Below are positions 44,826 through 54,462 of a stretch of DNA of 64,000 bases, in pieces. Source of the DNA: Streptomyces sp. A0642 (GTDB taxonomy: Bacteria; Actinomycetota; Actinomycetes; Streptomycetales; Streptomycetaceae). Within the stretch, counting starts at the first letter, position 1; each line of letters opens with the position of its first letter. The stretch is from the NCBI RefSeq assembly GCF_004795105.1, contig NZ_SSBL01000002.1, positions 124,001 to 188,000 of the forward strand, given 5' to 3'. Below the pieces are notes generated by a model. It searched no databases. It saw only the letters and a program-made list of their open reading frames with translations, and had not been told where the DNA came from. The position numbers were made by a program, and so were the translations under genes.

Positions 44826-47380
44826 TTGGTCTCCACCGCCCGGCCGTCCGCGCCCGTCGCGCCGCGCGTGTACTTCGGGTGGATCAACCCGACGCAGGTG
44901 TAGGGGAGTTCGTCGACCTCCTCGACCGGAACGCCGCGCTGCTGCGCCAGCAGCCTGATGTGCTCCAGGTCGGCGCCGGCGCCGCGCTTGGCGAGGATCT
45001 TCCACGGGACGCGGCGCAGAAGGACGCGGGTCGTCTCGCCGACCCCCGGCTTGACGAGGTTCACGTCGTGGATGCCGTGCTCCTCGCTGATCCGTTCCAC
45101 CGCGGCCCAGCCCTCCCAGGTGGGGGCGCGGTCGGCGGTGAGCAGTTCCTTGACCTCGGCGTCCACGGCGTCGGCGACCTCGCCGAACCGGTCGGTGACG
45201 GTGTCGAGGAAGTGGCCGGAGACATCGGATCCGGCGAGCTCCCGGTAGAACTTCGCGCCGTGGAAGTCGTCGGGCCCCACGAGGTCGGAGCGCAGGACCG
45301 TACGTGAGATCAGCCCGGAGACCGTGGAGTTGAGGCATGCGGACGGGATCAGGAAGTCCTCGCGGGTGCCGTACGTGCGGACGCAGCCGCCCGGATCGGC
45401 GAGGACCGCGATCTCCGGGTTGAAGCCGTCGATCCCGTCGGCTTCCTCGAACTCGGCTACGGCCGCGGCGAGTTCGCGGGTGATGGCGCCCTTGCCGGTC
45501 CAGCCGTCGACGAAGACGACGTCGGCCGGGTCGTGGTGGGCGGCCAGCCAGCGCAGGGCGTTGGCGTCGATGCCGCGGCCGCGCACGATCGAGACGGCGT
45601 AGTGCGGCAGGTCGATGCCGTGCCGGAGCTGGGCCCAGCGGCGCATCAGTACGCCGACGGGGGTGCCGGCCCGGGCCAGCGAGACGAGCACGGGGCGGGG
45701 GCCGCGCTCGGCGAGGACCGTCTCGGTGACGGTGCCGACGGCGCGGGCGATGCGCGCCGCGGACAGGTCCAGGGCCGCCTTGAACAGGTCTTGGTACGCA
45801 TCGGACGGCTGGTACTCGACGGGCAGCGACTCGGCGTAGTGCGCGCCGCCGCTCTGTATCGCCTCCTCGCGCTCCTCGGTGGGCGCCTCCAGCTCGGTGT
45901 CCGACAGGTCCTGGAGCAGCCAGCCGACCTCGTCCGGGGCGTAGGAGGAGAAGGCGGGGCCACGGAGGGGCTCGGGCAGCATGGAGGCTTCTTCCTGCCG
46001 GTGGGGGGTGTGTGCCGGTGGCGGCCCGGCGGGGACGGCCCCGGACGGTACGTACGAGGGGACGACCGCCAGCAGGACGTGGGCGGTGTGCGGGGCGAGC
46101 TGCCCGACCAGGCCGCCGGGGCCGTGCAGGGCGGGGGTGTCGGCGGTGGAGTCGACGACGAGGACCACGGCGTCGAAGCCGCCGCCCGCGACGTTGTACG
46201 CGTAGCGGTCGCCCGGGCCGTCGGCCGGGTCGTCATGGGCGGGGAAGACCAGCCGGGTGCGTATCGCATAGCCCGGGTCGTCCACGGCGAGGACCGGGGA
46301 GCGGGTGGTGGTGGAGTAGCGGACCTCGGCGTCGATGCGCTCCTCCAGGGCGGTGCCCAGGCGCAGGGGCGCGTACATCAGCTCCTCGAAGCCGAGGACC
46401 AGGACGCGGCGGGCGTGCTCGCCCACGGCTGCCGCAATTCTGTCGGCCATGTCGGGGAGCGCGGTCTCCAGGAGGGCGCGGTGCGCGGGGGTGAAGCCGT
46501 GCCGGCCGCCGTCGGGCAGCCCCGCGGGCCACTGGAGGTCGATCCGGGTGTGGGGGACGGCAGGGGGCACGTCGCCCCGCGCCTGCGCCTCTCCCCCGGG
46601 CCGCCCCGCCGGGGCCTGCGTGGCCCGCGCCTCTCCCCCGGGCAGCCCCGCCGGGGCCTGCGCGGCCCGCTGGGCCGCTTCGTACTCGGCGACGAGCTTC
46701 TGGCCCTTCTCCAGGACCCCTTCCGGCAGGCGGACCGTGCCCGAGTTCCTCGCCACCAGGTCGATCCGGGCGCCGATCTCCTCGGCGAACTCCGCGAGCC
46801 GCCCGCGGTCGTCCGGTGTACGCATGTCGACCAGGGCCACGATGACGTAGTGCTTGCGGGGGTAGCGCTCGTGCAGGGCGCGAATGGTGTTGAGGACGGT
46901 GTTGCCGGTGGAGAACTCGTCGTCCACGAGGACCAGGGTCGCGCCCGCGTCGCCCGTCAGCAGGTCCGGATCCTCCGGCAGCAGCAGGTGCGAGGTGGCG
47001 TGCGAGTGCGACTCCTCGAAGCCGCCCGCCCGCGCCACGCCCTCGACGGGGCGCCGCGTCGAGTGGAGGTAGGGGGCCGGTCCGAGCCCGTCGGCGACGG
47101 CGTGGCCGAGGCCGGTGGCCGTCTCCGCGTAGCCGAGCACGACGGCGTTCCGCGCCCCCTCCTCACCGAGCAGCTCGCCCACCCGGCGGCCGAGCTCGAA
47201 GCCGGCGCCGTACACGACCGAAGGCCGCTGCGGCACGTGCTTGCCGAGCACGTTGGACACGAGCAGATGCGCCCGCTTGGGGTTGCGCCGCAGGGCGAGG
47301 CCCAGCAGCTCACGGAGCTCTCCGTCGCCCACCAGCTCGACGCCCAGCCGCTCCGCGACCCAGCTACCCGACCACACCAC
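44822..47380 (-). CDS. Fused phosphoribosyltransferase-TRSP and StiP (PELOTA) protein of the Ter system
   Basis: From GTG 47380 (AAGGAAA upstream) the protein has 852 residues. The first part (about 25-235) is a PRTase with PRPP loop LVDDEFSTGNTV (about 151-162). Residues about 280-450 form the TRSP domain with the eponymous TTRSP (359-362). From Met467 the sequence is StiP-like: a core with LVSLARAGTPVGVLMRRWA, Cys in PSACLNSTVSG, and a C-terminal PELOTA-type unit with PYTCVGLIHPKYTRG. In other genomes StiP and the PRTase may be separate genes; an AGGAAG before Met467 could permit internal initiation. A repeat QAPAG-x-PGGEA occurs twice in the linker. It probably makes or attaches a ribosyl/nucleoside-type metabolite in the cytosol. 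Confidence 0.82.
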   Translation of the reverse strand: MVWSGSWVAERLGVELVGDGELRELLGLALRRNPKRAHLLVSNVLGKHVPQRPSVVYGAGFELGRRVGELLGEEGARNAVVLGYAETATGLGHAVADGLGPAPYLHSTRRPVEGVARAGGFEESHSHATSHLLLPEDPDLLTGDAGATLVLVDDEFSTGNTVLNTIRALHERYPRKHYVIVALVDMRTPDDRGRLAEFAEEIGARIDLVARNSGTVRLPEGVLEKGQKLVAEYEAAQRAAQAPAGLPGGEARATQAPAGRPGGEAQARGDVPPAVPHTRIDLQWPAGLPDGGRHGFTPAHRALLETALPDMADRIAAAVGEHARRVLVLGFEELMYAPLRLGTALEERIDAEVRYSTTTRSPVLAVDDPGYAIRTRLVFPAHDDPADGPGDRYAYNVAGGGFDAVVLVVDSTADTPALHGPGGLVGQLAPHTAHVLLAVVPSYVPSGAVPAGPPPAHTPHRQEEASMLPEPLRGPAFSSYAPDEVGWLLQDLSDTELEAPTEEREEAIQSGGAHYAESLPVEYQPSDAYQDLFKAALDLSAARIARAVGTVTETVLAERGPRPVLVSLARAGTPVGVLMRRWAQLRHGIDLPHYAVSIVRGRGIDANALRWLAAHHDPADVVFVDGWTGKGAITRELAAAVAEFEEADGIDGFNPEIAVLADPGGCVRTYGTREDFLIPSACLNSTVSGLISRTVLRSDLVGPDDFHGAKFYRELAGSDVSGHFLDTVTDRFGEVADAVDAEVKELLTADRAPTWEGWAAVERISEEHGIHDVNLVKPGVGETTRVLLRRVPWKILAKRGAGADLEHIRLLAQQRGVPVEEVDELPYTCVGLIHPKYTRGATGADGRAVETK

Positions 47381-47406
47381 GTTCGCCGTTTCCTTCCGTT
47401 GGCCTG

Positions 47407-47544
47407 TCACGCACCCGCTCGCCGGGAACGCCGTTGGTCACGCACCCGCTCGCCGGGAACGCCGTTGGTCACGCACCCGCTCGCCGGGAACGCCGTTGGT
47501 CACGCACCCGCTCGCCGGGAACGCCGTTGGTCACGCACCCGCTC
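47407..47544. repeat. Four perfect 31-bp tandem repeats plus a partial fifth
   Basis: The unit TCACGCACCCGCTCGCCGGG + AACGCCGTTGG repeats without a mismatch at 47407, 47438, 47469 and 47500, then 14 bp more to 47544. It fills most of the 192-bp gap between the CitE-like gene and the PRTase-StiP gene and ends 27 bp from the GTG. It has no spacers, so it is not a CRISPR array. Confidence 0.92.
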
Positions 47545-47572
47545 ACCTGGGAAACCAGCGCGGGCTCCCCGC

Positions 47573-48736
47573 TCATTCCGCGAGGCCGGCCGCCAGCAGT
47601 TCCACGAAGCCGACGTCCCCCCTCGCCACGCCGAAGACCTCGGCCCGCCGCAGCGTGCGTTCGGCCCAGGCCCGGTGCGGCTTCACTTCGTTCATCTTGT
47701 TCGTGTACGAGGAGCGCAGCACCCCGCCACCGTCGCGCTCCGGCCGCAGGATGTCCTGCGCGTCGCTGAACTCTTCGTGGCTGACCACGGACAGTGCGTG
47801 CACGGGGGCGACGTGCGACGGGTGGATGCAGGTCTTGCCGAGCAGGCCGTTGGCGCGGTCGAGCTCGATCTCCCGCAGCAGCCCGTCCAGGTCGTGCTCG
47901 ATCAGGGCCGTGCGCAGCTCCTCCGCCCGGCCCTCCAGGAAGGGGCTGCGGCGCAGCTGTGGCTTGAACATGCGCTCCTGGAGCCTGAAGTACTCCCAGA
48001 CCGGGCCGGTGATGGTGAAGCCCGTTCCGTCCGCGCGGCCCAGCACGTTGACCACGTCGGAGATGACGTCGCCGACGATCCGGACGTCGTACGCCGTCAT
48101 GTCGGGCGCGCGGCGCAGTCCGTAGGCGGAGCAGAAGTCGGTGACGCCGAGGCGCAGGGCGAGCACCCGGTCACGGTAGGTGTCGACGGTGCGGGCGATC
48201 TTCTGGAGGGACTCCTGGCGGGTCTCCAGATGCAGCAGCTCGGGGGACTCGAGCACGGGCATGGCGAAGAGCCGCCGCCCGCAGGCCGACTCCGCCTTGG
48301 TGAGCGCCTCCATGAAGGGGATGCCGCGCTCCTGCGTGAACTTGGGAAGTACAAATCCGGACAACAATCGGACGGACTCCCCGAGCCGGCGCACGAGGTC
48401 CGTGATCTGGCGCGGTTCGCGGACGCGGATGAACAGCAGGGGCAGTTCGCCGCCGCGCTCGGCGAGGTCGGCGAACTGCCTGACCAGGTTCTCCTCGGCG
48501 GCCGGCACCTCGGAGTCCTCGATCGAATCCTCCAGGCACAACACCATGGAGACGACTCCGCGACCGGCCTGCTTGACGACGTCGTCGGCGAGCCGGGGCC
48601 GGGTGGCGGGGCTGTACAGGGTGGCGCCCAGAGCGGCCGCGATGACGGGGGCCGGCGAGTCGGCGTCGAAGGCGCAGGGCTCGCGGAAGAACAGGGCGCC
48701 CCTGACGGCCGGTGCGATATGCCCGAAATGACGCAT
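47573..48736 (-). CDS. CitE-like (HpcH/HpaI aldolase family) lyase of the Ter system
   Basis: The 387-residue TIM-barrel protein has VVSMVLCLEDSIEDSEV and FAMPVLESPELLH (acidic metal ligands), and a late CIHPSHVAPVHAL segment typical of CitE-like lyases. Unlike free citrate lyase beta subunits it starts with an additional MRHFGHIAPAVRGALFFREP. It is the first gene of the minus-strand operon continuing into the PRTase-StiP and HAD genes. AGGGGGA precedes ATG 48736. TerD is divergent upstream. Confidence 0.82.
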   Translation of the reverse strand: MRHFGHIAPAVRGALFFREPCAFDADSPAPVIAAALGATLYSPATRPRLADDVVKQAGRGVVSMVLCLEDSIEDSEVPAAEENLVRQFADLAERGGELPLLFIRVREPRQITDLVRRLGESVRLLSGFVLPKFTQERGIPFMEALTKAESACGRRLFAMPVLESPELLHLETRQESLQKIARTVDTYRDRVLALRLGVTDFCSAYGLRRAPDMTAYDVRIVGDVISDVVNVLGRADGTGFTITGPVWEYFRLQERMFKPQLRRSPFLEGRAEELRTALIEHDLDGLLREIELDRANGLLGKTCIHPSHVAPVHALSVVSHEEFSDAQDILRPERDGGGVLRSSYTNKMNEVKPHRAWAERTLRRAEVFGVARGDVGFVELLAAGLAE

Positions 48737-48955
48737 GTGATTCCCCCTGTACTGCCTGACCGATCGGACGACGTGTGGCCGGTAATAGTACGTACGGCCG
48801 GGTGTCGGCAGTTCCCTGCCTGCATGAATTCCGGGTAACTCGTCCATTTAGCGCCGCTTCCGAAGGGTGCGGAGGGGCGTACTCCAGCCTTCCCCCGCGA
48901 CACGGCTTGACCCCCGCGTTGTCCGCACGGGCAGCCAGCAGGCAGGATGACCGGC

Positions 48956-49789
48956 ATGACGCACGCGATGGTGAAAGGCTCGAACGTCCCCCTCGACGCC
49001 ATGGCCGTACGGGCCGTGCTGCGCTGGACCCCGGGCGCCGGGATCCCCGATGTGGACGCCTCGGCCCTGCTGCTCGGCTCCGGCGGCCGCGTGCGCTCCG
49101 ACGAGGACTTCGTCTTCTACAACCAGCCGCGTCACCCCTCCGGCCTGGTCCGACGGCTTCCGAAGCGGAGCCTGCCCGAGGGCCTGACGGACACCATCGA
49201 GGCCGACCTGAACGGGCTCGACCCCTCGGTCGACCAGGTCGTCATCGCCGCGTCCTCCGACGGGGCCGCCTTCGAGCACGTGCGCGATCTGCGCATCCTC
49301 CTGTACGACGCCGCGGCACCGGGCGGCGAACCGCTCGCCGTCTTCGACGTGCGGCCGGAAACCGGCGAGGAGACCGCGATCATCTGCGGCGAGCTGTACC
49401 GGCGCGGCGATGGCTGGAAATTCCGGGCCGTGGGCCAGGGGTACCCGACCGGTCTCATCGGTCTCGCGACCGCCTTCGGCATCTCGGTGGACGAGTCGGA
49501 GGCCGCCGACGAGCCCGGCCCGACGCCTCCGCCCGCGCCCGCCTTCCCGCCCGCGCCGGCTCCCGGCCCCGACGCGCAGGCCACCGTCCAGCACCAGCAG
49601 CCGGCGTACGGCTATCCGCAGCCCGCTGCGGCCCCTGGGGCGCCGGGACCGGGGTCCGGCTACGGCTACCCGCAGCCGGCGTCCGCGCAGCCCGCCTACG
49701 GCTATCCGCAGCCCGCGGCGGCGGCAGCACACGCGCCTGACCCGAATTTCGTCCTGCCGCCGCAGGGGCCGCAGTTCATACGGCCCTGA
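48956..49789 (+). CDS. TerD-family protein with [15 protein letters not shown] tail
   Basis: The 277-residue protein has a TerD domain (about 1-180: [37 protein letters not shown] and a C-terminal strand set with [20 protein letters not shown]). Its acidic Ca2+-site motifs are partly kept. A Pro/Ala-rich tail of about 90 residues repeats QPAYGYPQP three times, likely a flexible surface-binding linker. TerD proteins bind Ca2+ and act at the membrane in stress resistance. ATG 48956 has AGGAT upstream; 48947 is an alternative. Confidence 0.83.
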   Translation: MTHAMVKGSNVPLDAMAVRAVLRWTPGAGIPDVDASALLLGSGGRVRSDEDFVFYNQPRHPSGLVRRLPKRSLPEGLTDTIEADLNGLDPSVDQVVIAASSDGAAFEHVRDLRILLYDAAAPGGEPLAVFDVRPETGEETAIICGELYRRGDGWKFRAVGQGYPTGLIGLATAFGISVDESEAADEPGPTPPPAPAFPPAPAPGPDAQATVQHQQPAYGYPQPAAAPGAPGPGSGYGYPQPASAQPAYGYPQPAAAAAHAPDPNFVLPPQGPQFIRP

Positions 49790-49843
49790 CCTGCCCCCCG
49801 GCCCTCATCCGCCGGACGGCCCCGGCCCAGAGCGCCGCCCGGC

Positions 49844-50584
49844 TCACGCACGGCTCTTGTTCTTGTAGCCGCGCCCCCACTGCATGCCGTACCCGTACAG
49901 CCGGTCCAGCTCCGACTGGAACCCGTACACGAACTTCACCTCGCGCCGCACGATCAGCTCATCCTTGACGTTCTCCAGCGTGAACACGGCGCAGGAACGG
50001 GCCTGCGGGGCCCGTTCCTCCAGCTCGATCTCGATGCGCGGCCCGTTGCCCGGGTAGAGCGTCACCTTCGCGTGCGTACGGTCGAAGGCCGGGGTCTGGT
50101 CGTAGATGTAGACGAAGAACAGCATGCGCTTGATCTGCTCGCGCTGGTCGAGGTTGACGTAGACGGTCTCCCCGGACGCCGAACCGAAGCGGTCGTCCCC
50201 GCTGAGCTTGATGTAGGGCGGCCCGTTCAGATCGCCGAGCAGATTGCCGAGCGGCTGCACCACACCCTTGGTGCCGTCCGTCAGCTCGTACATGCAGCCC
50301 AGGTCCAGGTCGACGTTGGCCACCCCCTGGGTGTGCGCCTGGACCACGTCGGGCTGGAACAGCTTCAGCGGCCGCAGCAGCCGCCCGCTCTGCCGGGACC
50401 GGCCCCCGATGTCGGACGTACGCATCTGCCAGGAGAGGTTGACCCGGAGATTGCCGGTCAGCGCTCCCTGCTTGGTGAGTGAGACCGTCGCGTGCCGCCG
50501 GGAGAGCACGATGGAGTTGGTGGCCGCGCTGCCCGACTCGAACTGGGCCTCCCGCCCCGGCCACAGGCTGTTCCAGAACGCCAT
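49844..50584 (-). CDS. TerA/TerD-like stress protein
   Basis: The 246-residue protein has a TerD-like beta-sandwich: MAFWNSLWPGREAQFE, TGNLRVNLSWQMRTS, a second sheet SASGETVYVNLDQREQIKRMLFFVYIYD and a basic tail RGYKNKSRA. It lacks the DFDLDAS Ca2+ site of classical TerD and is more like TerA-type members. It is probably a cytosolic adaptor on the membrane complex. ATG 50584 follows GGGG. Confidence 0.7.
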   Translation of the reverse strand: MAFWNSLWPGREAQFESGSAATNSIVLSRRHATVSLTKQGALTGNLRVNLSWQMRTSDIGGRSRQSGRLLRPLKLFQPDVVQAHTQGVANVDLDLGCMYELTDGTKGVVQPLGNLLGDLNGPPYIKLSGDDRFGSASGETVYVNLDQREQIKRMLFFVYIYDQTPAFDRTHAKVTLYPGNGPRIEIELEERAPQARSCAVFTLENVKDELIVRREVKFVYGFQSELDRLYGYGMQWGRGYKNKSRA

Positions 50585-50731
50585 CCCCAACCCCCACGCA
50601 TATCGGCCCCGGTCGCACGGCACGTGCGACGCACGCACCGCTGCGGGGCGGCTCCGGGCCGGATCCGGGTGTACCCCGAACCGATGCCGTACGAGCCGCC
50701 CCGCAGAGAGCGTTCCTCATTCCCTGCCGGG

Positions 50732-51865
50732 TCACACCCCGGCGGAGACTTCCTTGCTGTTTTCGCCGCCTTCGGCCGCGATCGCCTTGTTGCGGCGGAC
50801 CGAGGACCAGAAGGACCAGCCGATCAGGATGATGCCGACGGAACCCGTGATGAGCTCGTGGATCTCGTACTGGATCGTGACGAGCAGGATGACCGCCAGG
50901 GCGCCGATCGCGTAGTGCGCGCCGTGCTCCAGGTAGACGTAGTCGTCCAGGGTGCCCTGGCGGACCAGGTAGACCGTGAGCGAACGGACGTACATGGCGC
51001 CGATACCGAGGCCCAGGGCCATCAGCACGATCTCGTTGGTGATCGCGAAGGCGCCGATGACACCGTCGAACGAGAAGGACGCGTCGAGCACTTCCAGGTA
51101 GAGGAACATGAAGAACGCGGCCTTGCCGGAGAGCGCGACGGCGGAGATCTTCTTGCCGGTCCGCCTGGCCTCTTCCTCCGCCTCGTGCTCCCGTTCCTCC
51201 TCCTCTTCGAGCTTGTTCTCGAAGTAGCCGGAGAGACCGCCGACGACGAGGTACGTGATCAGACCCGCGATACCCGCGAGCAGGACCGTCTCGGCCTTGT
51301 CCGCGTGGCCGCCGCCGTGCTGGTGCGCCTGGGTCGCGAAGGTCAGGGCGGAGATCAGCAGGACGATCAGCGCGATGCAGACCGACAGCATGTCGACCTT
51401 GCCGAGCTTGGCGAGCGGGCGCTCGATCCAGCGCAGCCACTGGATGTCACGGTCCTCGAAGATGAAGTCGAGGAAGATCATGAGCAGGAACATGCCACCG
51501 AAGGCGGCGATCGCCGGGTGGGCGTCGGTGACCAGTTGCTTGTACTGGTCCGGGTCGTTGAAGGAAAGATCGATTGCCTCGATCGGTCCCAGCTTGGCTG
51601 TGATGGCCACGATCACGACGGGGAACACCAGTCGCATACCGAAGACCGCGATGAGAACGCCGACCGTGAGGAAGATCTTCTGCCAGAAGGCACTCATCTT
51701 CTTCAGGATTCCGGCGTTGATCACCGCGTTGTCGAAGGACAGCGAGATCTCCAGGACGGAAAGGATCGCCACCACTCCGAAGGCTTCCCACCCCCCGTAG
51801 AACCACGCTGCGACCAGACCGATCGCGGTAATCGCGAACGACCAGCCGAAGGTTTTCAGCACCAC
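50732..51865 (-). CDS. TerC-like (DUF475) integral membrane protein
   Basis: The 377-residue protein has about nine helices in two TerC-type repeats. Paired acidic motifs LEISLSFDNAVINA (near residue 38) and LEVLDASFSFDGVIGA (near residue 265) mark the ion or metal path of TerC/DUF475. A charged loop EEEEEREHEAEEEARR lies in the middle. TerC-type proteins move manganese or other ions at the membrane and act with TerD. The start is GTG 51865, with GGGG upstream. Confidence 0.87.
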   Translation of the reverse strand: MVLKTFGWSFAITAIGLVAAWFYGGWEAFGVVAILSVLEISLSFDNAVINAGILKKMSAFWQKIFLTVGVLIAVFGMRLVFPVVIVAITAKLGPIEAIDLSFNDPDQYKQLVTDAHPAIAAFGGMFLLMIFLDFIFEDRDIQWLRWIERPLAKLGKVDMLSVCIALIVLLISALTFATQAHQHGGGHADKAETVLLAGIAGLITYLVVGGLSGYFENKLEEEEEREHEAEEEARRTGKKISAVALSGKAAFFMFLYLEVLDASFSFDGVIGAFAITNEIVLMALGLGIGAMYVRSLTVYLVRQGTLDDYVYLEHGAHYAIGALAVILLVTIQYEIHELITGSVGIILIGWSFWSSVRRNKAIAAEGGENSKEVSAGV

Positions 51866-51934
51866 TGGCTACCCCATCATGTGTGTAAGGGTCTCCCCCG
51901 ACTTGCCCGGGGCTCCCCCGCGCCGTGCGCGGCT

Positions 51935-52510
51935 TTACGAAACGTTGACCCCGAAGTCTAGAGCGATGCCCCGGAGTCCCGACGCGTACCCCTGCCCCAC
52001 TGCACGGAACTTCCACTCGCCGTTGTAGCGGTAGAGCTCGCCGAAGATCATCGCGGTCTCCGTGGAGGCGTCCTCGCTGAGGTCGTAGCGCGCGAGTTCC
52101 TGACCGTCGGCCTGATTGACCACACGGATGAACGCGTTGCTGACCTGGCCGAACGTCTGCCCGCGATTGTCGGCCTCGTGGATGGAGACCGGGAACACGA
52201 TCTTGTCGCAGTGGGCCGGCACCTGGTTGAGGTTCACGATGACCGACTCGTCGTCGCCCTCGCCCTCACCCGTGAGGTTGTCACCGGTGTGCTCGACGGA
52301 ACCGTCGGGGCTCGTGAGGTTGTTGTAGAACACGAACCATTCGTCGCCGAGCACCCGGCCCGACTGGCACAGCAGTGCGCTGGCGTCGAGGTCGAAGTCC
52401 GCCCCCGTGGTGGATCGTGCGTCCCAGCCGAGCCCGATGAGCACCTGGGTGAGATTGGGTGCGGCCTTGGAGAGGGAGACATTGCCTCCCTTGGCGAGCG
52501 TGACGCCCAT
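51935..52510 (-). CDS. TerD family protein
   Basis: The 191-residue classical Ter[39 protein letters not shown] (Ca2+ site), [20 protein letters not shown] and [16 protein letters not shown]. It is probably a calcium-binding beta-sandwich. It forms a pair with the next TerD (same length, close identity), a gene duplication older than the species. GAGGAC lies upstream of ATG 52510. Confidence 0.92.
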   Translation of the reverse strand: MGVTLAKGGNVSLSKAAPNLTQVLIGLGWDARSTTGADFDLDASALLCQSGRVLGDEWFVFYNNLTSPDGSVEHTGDNLTGEGEGDDESVIVNLNQVPAHCDKIVFPVSIHEADNRGQTFGQVSNAFIRVVNQADGQELARYDLSEDASTETAMIFGELYRYNGEWKFRAVGQGYASGLRGIALDFGVNVS

Positions 52511-52650
52511 GCTGTGTCCTCCCCGAGTCGATGAACCGGTGATGAGCCGGCGGATCCGTCTGCTGAGCGCGTCCGGCGCCGCACAGCTGTGCGGCGCCGG
52601 ACGGGACGTGCTGAAGGCCTGTCCGGGACCGAGGCCCCGGACGCGGCTTG

Positions 52651-53226
52651 CTAGACGTTGACGCCGAAGTCCTGCGCGATGCCGCGCAGCCCCGAGGCGT
52701 AGCCCTGGCCGATGGCGCGGAACTTCCACTCCGCACCGTTGCGGTACAGCTCGCCGAAGACCATGGCGGTCTCCGTGGAGGCGTCCTCGCTGAGGTCGTA
52801 GCGCGCGAGCTCGGTGTTGTCGGCCTGGTTGACCACGCGGATGTACGCGTTGCGCACCTGGCCGAAGCTCTGCTGGCGGGACTCGGCCTCGTAGATCGAG
52901 ACCGGGAAGACGACCTTGTCGACGTCGGCCGGGACGCCGGCCAGGTTCACCTTGATGACCTCGTCGTCGCCCTCGCCCTCACCGGTGAGGTTGTCACCGG
53001 TGTGCTCGACGGAGCCGTCGGGGCTCTTGAGGTTGTTGAAGAAGACGAAGTTGCCGTCGTTGCCGACCTTGCCCTCGGCGTTCGTCAGCAGGGCGCTGGC
53101 GTCGAGGTCGAAGTCTCCGCCGGTGGTGGTACGGGCGTCCCAGCCCAGACCCACGATGACCGCGGTCAGGTTGGGCGCGGCCTTGGTCAGCGAGACGTTG
53201 CCGCCCTTGCTGAGGCTGACTCCCAC
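52651..53226 (-). CDS. TerD family protein (duplicate)
   Basis: The 191-residue Ter[39 protein letters not shown] and [20 protein letters not shown]. The GTG at 53226 is preferred over the in-frame ATG at 53238 because GGGAGGACT gives a good Shine-Dalgarno and the length then equals the neighbouring TerD. It is the first gene of the minus-strand TerD-TerD-DUF475-TerA row. Confidence 0.92.
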   Translation of the reverse strand: MGVSLSKGGNVSLTKAAPNLTAVIVGLGWDARTTTGGDFDLDASALLTNAEGKVGNDGNFVFFNNLKSPDGSVEHTGDNLTGEGEGDDEVIKVNLAGVPADVDKVVFPVSIYEAESRQQSFGQVRNAYIRVVNQADNTELARYDLSEDASTETAMVFGELYRNGAEWKFRAIGQGYASGLRGIAQDFGVNV

Positions 53227-53376
53227 GAGTCCTCCCATTGGTTTCTTTGGGGGCCGGCCGGTGCCGGCGCCTCCAGGTCGTGTTGGCATCCGATCAACGA
53301 CTGGATCCTAGTGACCGGTTCCCGGCCAAAACAGGCTTTTGGCCGGGGGTCGCGCGGAGATCCGCCGGATCTCGGA

Positions 53377-53835
53377 TCAGAGGGCGCCGAGCGCCTTGAT
53401 GTACTCGTCGAGGTCGCGCGCGTCGGGCAGGCCGTTGACGACCGTCCAGCGCACCACGCCCTCCTTGTCGATGATGAAGGTCCCGCGCACCGCGCACCCC
53501 TTGTCCTCGTCGAAGACGCCGTACGCGCGCGAGGTCTCGCCGTGCGGCCAGAAGTCCGAGACGAGCGGGTACTCGAGGCCCTCCTGCTCGGCGAAGACGC
53601 GCAGGGTGTGGATGGAGTCGTTGGAGACGGCGATCAGCTGCGTGTCGTCGTTCTCGAAGGCGGGCAGCTCGTCGCGGAGCGCGCAGAGCTCGCCCGTGCA
53701 GACGCCGGTGAAGGCGAACGGGTAGAACAGCAGCACCACGTTCTTCTCACCGCGGAAGTCCGAGAGCTTCACGGTCCGGCCGTGGTTGTCCTTCAGCTCG
53801 AAATCCGGGGCCTTGGTGCCGACCTCGATCGCCAT
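53377..53835 (-). CDS. AhpE-type peroxiredoxin
   Basis: The 152-residue thiol peroxidase has PxxxTxxC (Pro39, Thr43, peroxidatic Cys46 in [12 protein letters not shown]). Cys51, five residues on, may take part in resolution. It reduces hydrogen peroxide and peroxynitrite in the cytosol. It lies next to the TerD genes, which fits an oxidative/stress context but is not proof of a shared operon. ATG 53835 is preceded by a GAAGGGACG-type ribosome binding site. Confidence 0.88.
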   Translation of the reverse strand: MAIEVGTKAPDFELKDNHGRTVKLSDFRGEKNVVLLFYPFAFTGVCTGELCALRDELPAFENDDTQLIAVSNDSIHTLRVFAEQEGLEYPLVSDFWPHGETSRAYGVFDEDKGCAVRGTFIIDKEGVVRWTVVNGLPDARDLDEYIKALGAL

Positions 53836-53971
53836 GAAAACGCGTCCCTTCGCTACGTCACCGGGCTGGGCTGTCCGGGTGACTCCCACCCTACGCAGAG
53901 GCGCCGGGCGGGCGGGCGGCACCCGGGAAGCTTCCCGCGGACGTGCGGGGGAATGTGCGGGGGAATGTACG

Positions 53972-54006
53972 AAGGCCCCGGACGGCGTGACGCCGTCGGG
54001 GGCCTT
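53972..54006 (-). terminator. Terminator after the DUF3052 gene
   Basis: AAGGCCCCGGACGGCG and CGCCGTCGGGGGCCTT form a 16-bp stem with one mismatch and a 3-nt loop. It lies 18 bp beyond the DUF3052 stop. Confidence 0.65.
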
Positions 54007-54024
54007 CATGGGGGGAGGTGCGGT

Positions 54025-54462
54025 TCAGCGCCTGGTCTTGGCCGCCTTCGGCGTGACCAGACGGCTGCCCGTCCAGTCCTTGCCCGCACTGATGCTCTTG
54101 GTCTGGGCGAGACCGGCTGTCTGGGCAGCCTCGTTGATATCGCTCGGCTCGACGTATCCGTCACGGCCGGTCTTCGGCGTCATCAGCCAGACCGTACCGC
54201 CGTCCTCGAGCAGACCAATGGCATCCACCAGCGCGTCCGTAAGGTCGCCGTCCTCGTCGCGGAACCAGAGCAGGACGACGTCTGCGACGTCGTCGTACTC
54301 CTCATCGACGAGTTCCTGGCCGGTAGTGGCCTCAATGCCCTCACGGAGCTCCAGCTCGACGTCGTCGTCGTAGCCGATCTCCTGGACCACCTGTCCGGGC
54401 TCGAACCCCAGGCGTGCTGCCGGGTTGGTCCGCTCCTCCGCGTGGTCCGCGGTCGCGCTCAC
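54025..54462 (-). CDS. DUF3052 family protein
   Basis: The 145-residue acidic protein has LGFEPGQVVQEIGYDDDVE, DVADVVLLWFRDEDGDLTDAL and a WLMTPKTGRDGYVEPSDI block, all in the typical DUF3052 order. It is conserved across Streptomyces and usually sits next to aceE and a peroxiredoxin gene; its function is unknown. GTG 54462 has AGGAGG seven bases upstream, better than the ATG at 54480. Confidence 0.88.
   Translation of the reverse strand: MSATADHAEERTNPAARLGFEPGQVVQEIGYDDDVELELREGIEATTGQELVDEEYDDVADVVLLWFRDEDGDLTDALVDAIGLLEDGGTVWLMTPKTGRDGYVEPSDINEAAQTAGLAQTKSISAGKDWTGSRLVTPKAAKTRR

Noticed and set aside
47407..47544. CRISPR-like array of 31-bp repeats
   Set aside because: The repeats are contiguous, with no spacers between them, and no cas genes are near. 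It is a tandem repeat (VNTR).
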